A stretch of DNA of 46,709 nucleotides from an uncultured Bacteroidales bacterium. Its GTDB lineage: Bacteria > Bacteroidota > Bacteroidia > Bacteroidales > Bacteroidaceae. Where the stretch lies: NCBI GenBank assembly GCA_902785075.1, contig CACZXN010000017.1, forward strand, positions 1-46,709, in the 5' to 3' direction. Shown piece after piece: positions 41,280 through 46,709 of this stretch (positions are counted from its first letter, which is position 1; every line of letters begins with the position of its first letter). The translations under genes were made by a program, and so were the position numbers. Under the pieces are notes generated by a model that was given only the letters and a program-made list of their open reading frames with translations, did no database searches and was not told where the DNA came from.

Positions 41280-42353
41280 TTACCTAAGTGTTTCCCTGAT
41301 TCTGACTTCGATACCGTCAGATTGAAGAGCCGCAGGTATTCCGCTCACATCGGTCTGACCATAATGATAAGGGAAAAGTATCTTAGGCCTGATGATTCGT
41401 GCCACTTTGATAAGTTGTTCGGTCGTCATCGTGTAGGGTTGGTTACAAGGAAGAAACGCAATGTCGATATTCTTGATGTTAGACATCTCTTCAATATCTT
41501 CAGTGTCGCCTGCTACATAGATACGCAAACCTTCCATCGTGAAGATGTATCCGTTGTCGCGTCCTTTAGGGTGGAATTGTGTGTGTCCTTCTGTAATGTT
41601 GTATGCAGGTACGGCTTCGAGTGTGAACTGCTCATCGCCGAGCGATTCATCGCGTTTGTCTCCGTTTTTCATGATGATACCCTTGCCCAGAATATCAACA
41701 CATCTTTGATTGGTGATGAGCCGAGTGTTTGCATCCGATAATGTTTCTATGGCAGCCTTGTCGAGATGATCGCCATGCTCATGAGTAACCACAATCCAAT
41801 TGGCTTTCGGCATTTGGGCATAATCAGTAATTCGGTCGCCCATCTTTCCAACGGGGTCAATCTGAATTTCTTTGTCAGCATAGATGAAACGAAGGCTGGC
41901 ATGTATAAGAGAATATATTTTGAGGGTTTTACCGTTCTTGGTGGTAAAAGCGTCCCATTCCAACTTCTGCGTACTCACAGGCATCTGGGCATCTGTCCAA
42001 GCGTTGATGCCTCCTGTGAGGTTCACCACTTTGAATCCTTCCTTTGCTAACTGATTAGCCGCGTTTGCTGAACGTCTTCCGCTGCGGCAATAGACCGCAA
42101 TCGTGAATTGTTTGTCTAAACGTTCTAATGCTTTCTTGATAAAATCATTGCCGTTTACATCAATGTTGACGGCATCGGCGATGTGGCTTTCTGCAAACTC
42201 AGAAGCGGTGCGCACATCCAGCAACAAAACGTTATTGCGCTTAATCAGTTCGCCGAACTCCTTTACATTTTGACTCTCATAGTTTTGCCCGCTACATGCT
42301 GAACCGAAGTTCAAACCAAGCAGCGTCAGGAAAAACGTTGCGATTTTCTTCAT
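41280..42353 (-). CDS. Lipoprotein fusing a rhodanese domain and a metallo-beta-lactamase-fold hydrolase
   Basis: The 357-residue protein has lipobox FGSAC with Cys20. A rhodanese domain follows (about 30-127) with active Cys89 in VYCRSGRRSA, VLLLDVRTASEFAESH and LTGGINAW. The C-terminal half (about 135-357) is a UlaG-like metallo-beta-lactamase fold, with HEHGDH (191-196) and the later DTEDIEEM and FPYHYGQTD. The two domains together suggest a periplasmic sulfur-transfer or persulfide/thioester chemistry, as in the cytosolic ETHE1-rhodanese fusions, but this order is different. The substrate is unknown. It is 22 nt before the esterase gene on the same strand. Confidence 0.87.
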   Translation of the reverse strand: MKKIATFFLTLLGLNFGSACSGQNYESQNVKEFGELIKRNNVLLLDVRTASEFAESHIADAVNIDVNGNDFIKKALERLDKQFTIAVYCRSGRRSANAANQLAKEGFKVVNLTGGINAWTDAQMPVSTQKLEWDAFTTKNGKTLKIYSLIHASLRFIYADKEIQIDPVGKMGDRITDYAQMPKANWIVVTHEHGDHLDKAAIETLSDANTRLITNQRCVDILGKGIIMKNGDKRDESLGDEQFTLEAVPAYNITEGHTQFHPKGRDNGYIFTMEGLRIYVAGDTEDIEEMSNIKNIDIAFLPCNQPYTMTTEQLIKVARIIRPKILFPYHYGQTDVSGIPAALQSDGIEVRIRETLR

Positions 42354-42417
42354 GGCTTTCTTGATAGGGTTGATATGTTAATAGAATGTCTATAAGCAGG
42401 ATGGAACTGCTTTGTTT

Positions 42418-42828
42418 TTAAAAGAAATTAAAGAAAAAGAATACGGCAGCCTTTGCCTTTGGAACGTCTTTGGCATATCCGATGGTTGAGTTGTTGCCGT
42501 TACGAACCGTACCGTCCTTTTCAATCTTTCCGATGGCAGCGTTGTTTCCGTTACGTACCGTACCGTCGCTCTCAACTTTACCGATGGCAGAGTTGTTGCC
42601 GTTGCGGATGGTACCGTCGCTCTCGATCTTACCGATGGCAGCGTTGTTGCTGTTACGAATCGTACCGTCACTCTCGATCTTACCGATGGCAGAGTTGTTG
42701 CCGTTACGAACCGTACCGTCGCTCTCAATCTTTCCGATGGTTGAGTTGTTACTGTTTTTCAAATCCTGAGCGCCTGCAGTCAAAGTGACAAGGCTCAAGA
42801 GAACTGCAAAAAGAATCAATTTCTTCAT
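42418..42828 (-). CDS. 5-fold beta-flower repeat protein
   Basis: The 136-residue protein starts at MKKLILFAVLLSLVTLTAGAQ, a signal peptide. An in-frame ATG 14 codons upstream (42870) adds only polar sequence. It then has 17-residue (51-bp) repeats of consensus NGNNSAIGKIESDGTVR: five full copies and a shortened sixth ending NGNNSTIGYAKD. The tail is AAVFFFFNFF. This matches the Bacteroidota proteins annotated as '5-fold beta-flower', whose repeats close a small ring. The function is unknown. Repeat copies differ only in a few positions, so they are recent or homogenised. No clear -7 box was found. Confidence 0.85.
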   Translation of the reverse strand: MKKLILFAVLLSLVTLTAGAQDLKNSNNSTIGKIESDGTVRNGNNSAIGKIESDGTIRNSNNAAIGKIESDGTIRNGNNSAIGKVESDGTVRNGNNAAIGKIEKDGTVRNGNNSTIGYAKDVPKAKAAVFFFFNFF

Positions 42829-43058
42829 AATCGTTCTGTTTTTACTGTTTTTATTTGTTTTACGCTGCAAATTAACAAAAATTTCTTGAGATAAACAAAT
42901 TTTTTTCCCTTTAATATGGGGGAATTCCCTAAATTGTAGAGAATATAAACCTCTATCTCAATTCTTTAGTTCTCCCTTTTCTTGACCTTCGTACGGGGGC
43001 TTACTACACGTGTAATTAATAAAATGTGAGAAATTTGTTAAAAATAATGGGATATTTT

Positions 43059-43088
43059 TTTGTAGTTCAAAAAATTTTCGTAACTTTG
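43059..43088 (+). promoter_or_regulatory. Promoter of the rpmB-rpmG operon
   Basis: TTTG (43059-43062), an 18-nt spacer and TAACTTTG (43081-43088), 55 nt before the rpmB ATG. Confidence 0.6.
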
Positions 43089-43143
43089 CACGCTGTTTAA
43101 AAATCCCGACAAGAAATATAGCAGAAATATTAAAGAAATAAAT

Positions 43144-43404
43144 ATGTCAAAAGTTTGTCAAATTACAGGAAAGAAGTCAGTGATTGGTAACAATGTGTCT
43201 CACTCACTTCGCAGAACAAAGAGACGTTTTAATGTCAACTTGTTCACTAAGAAATTCTACTATGTAGAAGAAGATTGTTGGATTGTATTGAAGGTCAGTG
43301 CAGCTGGTCTTCGCATTATTAACCGAATTGGTCTTGATGCAGCACTGAGACAGGCTGTAGCAAAAGGCTATTGCGAATGGAAAGATATCCAGGTAATCGC
43401 ATAA
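43144..43404 (+). CDS. rpmB: 50S ribosomal protein L28
   Basis: The 86-residue protein begins [20 protein letters not shown] and continues [15 protein letters not shown], the L28 signature, and it has the length usual in Bacteroidota. It binds 23S rRNA in the large subunit. It heads a three-gene operon: rpmG starts 42 nt after it, then a DUF4295 gene. A promoter lies at 43059-43088. Confidence 0.98.
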   Translation: MSKVCQITGKKSVIGNNVSHSLRRTKRRFNVNLFTKKFYYVEEDCWIVLKVSAAGLRIINRIGLDAALRQAVAKGYCEWKDIQVIA

Positions 43405-43446
43405 TCGGCCAGTGCTTGAATTGAAAAATCGAAAAACAGAAGAACA

Positions 43447-43635
43447 ATGGCAAAGAAAGCTAAAGGTAACAGAGTGCAAGTAATCCTTGAATGCACAGAG
43501 ATGAAGGAAAGCGGTCTTCCAGGAACATCACGTTACATCACAACAAAGAACCGTAAGAATACTCCAGACCGTTTGGAACTGAAGAAGTATAACCCAATCC
43601 TCAAGAAGATGACTCTTCACAAGGAAATCAAGTAA
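43447..43635 (+). CDS. rpmG: 50S ribosomal protein L33
   Basis: The 62-residue protein has [18 protein letters not shown] and [19 protein letters not shown], the L33 pattern. It lacks the four zinc-binding Cys of the C+ form, having one Cys only, so it is a C- (zinc-independent) type. It follows rpmB by 42 nt. Confidence 0.98.
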   Translation: MAKKAKGNRVQVILECTEMKESGLPGTSRYITTKNRKNTPDRLELKKYNPILKKMTLHKEIK

Positions 43636-43682
43636 GGTTATCAGTTAAAGGTTATAGGTTAAAGATAAACAATTAATAGACT

Positions 43683-43835
43683 ATGGCAAAGAAAGCGGTC
43701 GCTACTCTCCAATCAAAGGATGGTCGCGCATATACAAAGGTAATTAAGATGTGTAAGTCTCCAAAGACTGGCGCATATATGTTTGAAGAAAAGGTGCTTC
43801 TGAACGAAGACGCCAAGAAATACGCGAACAGCTAA
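43683..43835 (+). CDS. DUF4295 small protein
   Basis: This 50-residue basic protein (MAKKAVATLQSKDGRAYTKV at the start) matches DUF4295, a family nearly restricted to Bacteroidota and found right after L28-L33. It is Lys-rich without cysteine motif; a ribosome-associated role is likely by context but unproven. It lies 47 nt behind rpmG, and a terminator follows 38 nt downstream. Confidence 0.92.
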   Translation: MAKKAVATLQSKDGRAYTKVIKMCKSPKTGAYMFEEKVLLNEDAKKYANS

Positions 43836-43872
43836 TTTAATTGTTTGCGCAATTGTTTCATAATCATTGTTG

Positions 43873-43899
43873 AATAAGTGTCCCTCGTGGACGCTTATT
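43873..43899 (+). terminator. Terminator of the L28-L33-DUF4295 operon
   Basis: AATAAGTGTCC and GGACGCTTATT pair (one G-T) around CTCGT, then TTGTTT. Confidence 0.85.
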
Positions 43900-43910
43900 T
43901 TGTTTAATTA

Positions 43911-43942
43911 TTTGCTCGTTTGATGAAAATTCATTAACTTTG
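43911..43942 (+). promoter_or_regulatory. Promoter of ftsY-rimO
   Basis: TTTG (43911-43914), a 20-nt spacer and TAACTTTG (43935-43942), 61 nt before the ftsY ATG. Confidence 0.7.
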
Positions 43943-44003
43943 CACTCATCTTCCATTTAACATTGTATTTTTCGTTTGACATTACACATTATATTTTTAT
44001 ATC

Positions 44004-44966
44004 ATGGGATTCTTTGATTTGTTTAGTAAGAAAAAGAAGGAAACGCTCGATAACGGATTGGCCAAGACCAAAGAAAGTGTATTCGGCAAGATAGCCCGTG
44101 CAGTAGCAGGGAAGTCGAAGGTTGACGATGAGGTGTTGGATAATCTCGAAGAAGTGTTGGTTACTTCGGATGTAGGTGTGGATACTACGTTGAAGATTAT
44201 CGAGAAAATCGAAGCCAGAGTGGCTCGCGACAAGTATGTTGACACAGCCGAACTGAATGGCATTCTGCGTGAAGAGATAGCGAACCTTCTGACAGAGAAT
44301 AACACAGAAGATACTGAAGGATTCCAATTGCCTTCCGATCATAAGCCATACGTGATACTCGTCGTGGGAGTGAACGGAGTGGGTAAGACCACTACCATCG
44401 GTAAGTTGGCGTATCAGTTCAAGCAAGCCGGAAAGAAAGTCTATCTGGGTGCAGCTGATACATTCCGAGCTGCTGCAGTTGAGCAGTTGTGTATCTGGGG
44501 CGAACGCGTGGGAGTACCTGTGGTGAAGCAGAAGATGGGTAGCGATCCTGCCTCCGTAGCTTACGATACTGTTAGCTCGGCAATTGCCAATGATGCCGAT
44601 GTGGTACTGATTGATACGGCAGGACGACTGCATAACAAAGTGGGTCTGATGAACGAGTTGACGAAGATACGCAATGTGGTGAAGAAACACATGGATACAG
44701 CTCCCGATGAAGTGCTGCTTGTGTTAGACGGCTCTACAGGACAGAATGCGTTCGAGCAGGCTCGTCAGTTTACGGCTGCAACCGAAGTGACTGCGATGGC
44801 TATCACCAAACTCGACGGAACCGCCAAGGGTGGAGTGGTGATTGGTATCTCCGACCAATTCAAGATACCTGTGAAGTACATCGGATTGGGTGAAGGTATG
44901 GAAGACCTGCAGGCGTTCAACCGCAGGGAGTTTGTCGATTCATTGTTTGGAGAAGAGAAGCATTGA
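44004..44966 (+). CDS. ftsY: Signal recognition particle receptor FtsY
   Basis: The 320-residue protein has a short N-terminal helix region rather than the long acidic A domain of E. coli. NG domain: helical N part (about 20-95), G1 GVNGVGKTTTIGKLAYQFK, G2/G3 AADTFRAAAVEQL and LIDTAGRLHNKVG, G4 ITKLDGTAKGGVV. It is the SRP receptor GTPase that delivers nascent membrane proteins to the translocon. Its stop codon (TGA, 44964-44966) overlaps the rimO start, so the genes are translationally coupled. Confidence 0.97.
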   Translation: MGFFDLFSKKKKETLDNGLAKTKESVFGKIARAVAGKSKVDDEVLDNLEEVLVTSDVGVDTTLKIIEKIEARVARDKYVDTAELNGILREEIANLLTENNTEDTEGFQLPSDHKPYVILVVGVNGVGKTTTIGKLAYQFKQAGKKVYLGAADTFRAAAVEQLCIWGERVGVPVVKQKMGSDPASVAYDTVSSAIANDADVVLIDTAGRLHNKVGLMNELTKIRNVVKKHMDTAPDEVLLVLDGSTGQNAFEQARQFTAATEVTAMAITKLDGTAKGGVVIGISDQFKIPVKYIGLGEGMEDLQAFNRREFVDSLFGEEKH

Positions 44967-46273
44967 AAAAGAATACAGTTGACATCATCACATTGGGCTG
45001 TTCGAAGAATCTGGTGGATTCCGAACGCTTGATGGCCCGATTGAGAGCCTTGGGGTATCAGGTGACACACGACTCGCCTCATCCCCGAGGTGAGATAGCG
45101 ATTATCAACACCTGTGGCTTCATTGGTGATGCAAAGGAAGAATCTGTCAACATGATTCTGGAGTTCTGTCAGGCAAAAGAAGAGGGTCGCTTGCGTCGGC
45201 TCTATGTCATGGGATGCCTTTCGGAACGCTATATGAAGGAACTCGGTAAGGAAATTCCTCAGGTCGATCGTTTCTATGGGAAGTTCGACTGGGACGGTAT
45301 CATCTCTGAACTGTCTTCCTCCACTTCACATGAGAGGATTTCGGGGCATGAACGCATCCTTACTACCCCTCGCCATTATGCCTATGTGAAGATTTCTGAG
45401 GGTTGCGACCGCAAATGTGCCTATTGTGCCATACCGATTATCACAGGTCGCCATCAGAGTCGCCCTATGGAGGATATCATTGCTGAGGTAGAGTACTTGG
45501 TGGCTCAAGGGGTCAAGGAGTTTCAGGTTATCGCACAGGAGTTGACCTATTATGGCTTGGATATTTACAAAAAGCGGATGATTGCTCCTCTCATCGACCG
45601 TATGGCTCATGTGGAAGGGGTGAAGTGGATTCGTCTTCACTACGCTTATCCCCATCAGTTCCCGATGGAGTTGCTCGATGTGATGCGCCTTAACCGTAAT
45701 GTTTGTAAATACCTCGATATTGCCCTTCAGCACATCAGTACCAACGTATTGACCAACATGCGAAGGCATGTGGATAAGGAACAGACCTACGAGCTGATAA
45801 CGCGTCTGCGTGAAGCTGTCCCAGGCATTCACCTACGTACCACGCTCATGGTGGGATTTCCAGGTGAGGGCGAGCAGGAGTTCGAGGAGTTGAAGGAATT
45901 CACCCGTTGGGCACGATTCGAGCGTATGGGTGCCTTTGCCTATTCGGAGGAAGACGGGACCTATGCCGCACGTCACTTCAAGGATGAAGTGCCTGATGAG
46001 GTGAAGCAGGAGCGACTCAGTCAGTTGATGGCGATTCAGCAGGAAATCTCTTCTGAGGTACAGGCAGCCAAAGTGGGACAGACGCTCAAGGTGATTATCG
46101 ATCGCAGGGAAGGGGAATACTATGTGGGCCGTACTGAGTTCGACTCACCCGAAGTTGATCCCGAAGTACTGATTCCTGTCTCTAATGGCATATTGCGTCG
46201 AGGGTGTTTTTACAATATCCGCATTATCGATTCCGACGATTTCGACCTGTACGGAGTGCGATTAAAGGTTTGA
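44963..46273 (+). CDS. rimO: Ribosomal protein S12 methylthiotransferase RimO, TTG start
   Basis: The 436-residue enzyme has a UPF0004 domain with three cluster cysteines (Cys13 in LGCSKNLVDSERL, Cys51 in NTCGFIG, Cys85 in MGCLSERY). The radical-SAM motif CxxxCxxC is EGCDRKCAYCAIP (Cys148, 152, 155), and a C-terminal TRAM-like domain closes it. It adds a methylthio group to Asp89 of ribosomal protein S12. It starts with TTG at 44963, overlapping the ftsY stop (TTGA). The next in-frame ATG lies after Cys13, so it cannot be used. Its own 3' end is followed directly by a surface-protein remnant in another frame. Confidence 0.96.
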   Translation: MKKNTVDIITLGCSKNLVDSERLMARLRALGYQVTHDSPHPRGEIAIINTCGFIGDAKEESVNMILEFCQAKEEGRLRRLYVMGCLSERYMKELGKEIPQVDRFYGKFDWDGIISELSSSTSHERISGHERILTTPRHYAYVKISEGCDRKCAYCAIPIITGRHQSRPMEDIIAEVEYLVAQGVKEFQVIAQELTYYGLDIYKKRMIAPLIDRMAHVEGVKWIRLHYAYPHQFPMELLDVMRLNRNVCKYLDIALQHISTNVLTNMRRHVDKEQTYELITRLREAVPGIHLRTTLMVGFPGEGEQEFEELKEFTRWARFERMGAFAYSEEDGTYAARHFKDEVPDEVKQERLSQLMAIQQEISSEVQAAKVGQTLKVIIDRREGEYYVGRTEFDSPEVDPEVLIPVSNGILRRGCFYNIRIIDSDDFDLYGVRLKV

Positions 46274-46544
46274 AGTCTTTAATCGTTTTACAGCGCCTAC
46301 AGATTGGAGTTACTTGCTTATTGGTTTGTATTCAGCCCAAACGACTCTTTCTTCAGATGCAATCAACAATATGTTGGGGAGTTACAATGACAGTTCGATG
46401 TTGACGTCTACGTATTGGACAGATAATATGTCGTATATGAAGTTCGACCAGTCGACTAAACAAGCTGTTGGCATAGGTCTGACCTCTGCTTCGATTAATA
46501 ACATTGAGAATAGGTATAAAATACGTTTAGTCTTGAGGTTCTAA
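46266..46544 (+). pseudogene. 3' remnant of a surface-protein gene, no start codon
   Basis: In the +3 frame of this stretch, open from 46266 to the stop before 46545, the peptide runs RFEVFNRFTAPTDWSYL, then GLYSAQTTLSSDAINNML, TYWTDNMSYMKFDQ and RLVLRF at the end. The pattern W-x-x-P-T-x-x-W-x-x-L, YW(T/S) and terminal RLVLRF resembles the C-terminus of Bacteroidota FISUMP/DUF1566-like surface proteins. No N-terminus, signal or ATG belongs to it, and its start lies inside the rimO stop region. It therefore looks like a decayed gene or recombination remnant. The family resemblance is my judgement by eye. Confidence 0.5.
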
Positions 46545-46573
46545 GAGTATTTTCACGAGATTCCAGATAGAAG

Positions 46574-46608
46574 AGAGGATGTGCCATTTTTGACACATCC
46601 TCTTTCTG
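46574..46608 (+). terminator. Intrinsic terminator
   Basis: AGAGGATGTG and CACATCCTCT form a perfect 10-bp stem with the loop CCATTTTTGA, followed by TTCTGTCT. It may end the ftsY-rimO transcript and, in reverse, the small gene at the right edge. Confidence 0.75.
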
Positions 46609-46635
46609 TCTATACATCCGCCACGAGCGGAGAGA

Positions 46636-46709
46636 TTAGCAGCATGCCTGCAGCGCAGATGAGCCTAGCAAAGCTCCCAATACGGTGATGATGAATCGGA
46701 TGATTTCTA
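46636..46709 (-). CDS. Partial tiny hydrophobic protein (3' end), smalltalk-like
   Basis: At the right edge the minus strand contains a frame ending at TAA (46638-46636) with the C-terminal peptide EIIRFIITVLGALLGSSALQ, then ACC. It is a single hydrophobic segment ending in Cys-Cys, the pattern of the tiny Bacteroidota proteins called 'smalltalk'. The start lies outside the window, so length and promoter are unknown. Confidence 0.4.
   Translation of the reverse strand, partial: EIIRFIITVLGALLGSSALQACC

Noticed and set aside
42390-42728. Repetitive Arg/Thr-rich frames overlapping the beta-flower gene
   Set aside because: They come from reading the 51-bp repeats in other frames. Only one frame has a signal peptide and the known repeat.

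Overview
The window is a Bacteroidota (Bacteroidales) chromosome segment, most likely from Prevotella or a close relative. Supporting signs are many -7 boxes of the Bacteroidota type (TAnnTTTG, usually TATCTTTG or TAACTTTG), the absence of obvious Shine-Dalgarno sequences, type IX secretion (T9SS) genes with C-terminal sorting domains, a C10 cysteine protease, an M64 peptidase, a DUF4295 gene after L28-L33, and a '5-fold beta-flower' repeat protein. No rRNA, phage, transposase or CRISPR array was seen. One tRNA, Gly(CCC), is present.

Layout. 1-1.6 kb: a repeat-rich intergenic stretch and a nucleoside-hydrolase-like lipoprotein. 1.7-6.6 kb: a likely phosphate module, with an O/P-type porin divergent from a Na+/Pi cotransporter-PhoU protein, followed by an OmpR-type regulator and a histidine kinase. 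6.6-18 kb: an esterase, the T9SS protein PorE, a 1166-residue surface protein with three repeated modules and a T9SS tail, then ackA/pta/proC, a 57-residue 2[4Fe-4S] ferredoxin and PorT. 18-26 kb: a GH10-like hydrolase, two small envelope proteins, an M64 peptidase, a variant UvrA and PyrF, with related 9-bp repeats in three of the gaps, and a candidate small RNA.

26-33 kb: a compact leftward operon joining a GH43-GH35 fusion, RecF, a DUF721/DciA-like protein, DUF5063, a 3'-5' exonuclease and an rRNA methyltransferase. 33-37 kb: tRNA-Gly, an NhaD-type antiporter, a lipid-kinase-like protein, a low-complexity protein and a seven-copy ~41-bp tandem array. 37-43 kb: rhamnose mutarotase, a C10 protease, a duplicated SGNH esterase, a rhodanese-metallohydrolase lipoprotein and the beta-flower protein, suggesting pectin (rhamnogalacturonan) use plus protein breakdown. 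43-46.7 kb: rpmB, rpmG, DUF4295, ftsY, rimO, a surface-protein remnant and the end of a tiny hydrophobic protein.

The genes fit a saccharolytic, proteolytic anaerobe: acetate made through Pta-AckA, polysaccharides and proteins attacked at the cell surface, and part of the surface proteome exported by the T9SS. The least explained sequences are non-coding: the candidate small RNAs at 25.9 kb and at the left edge, three palindromes at exact 22-bp spacing before porT, the 9-bp repeat family, and the 41-bp array at 36.5 kb.
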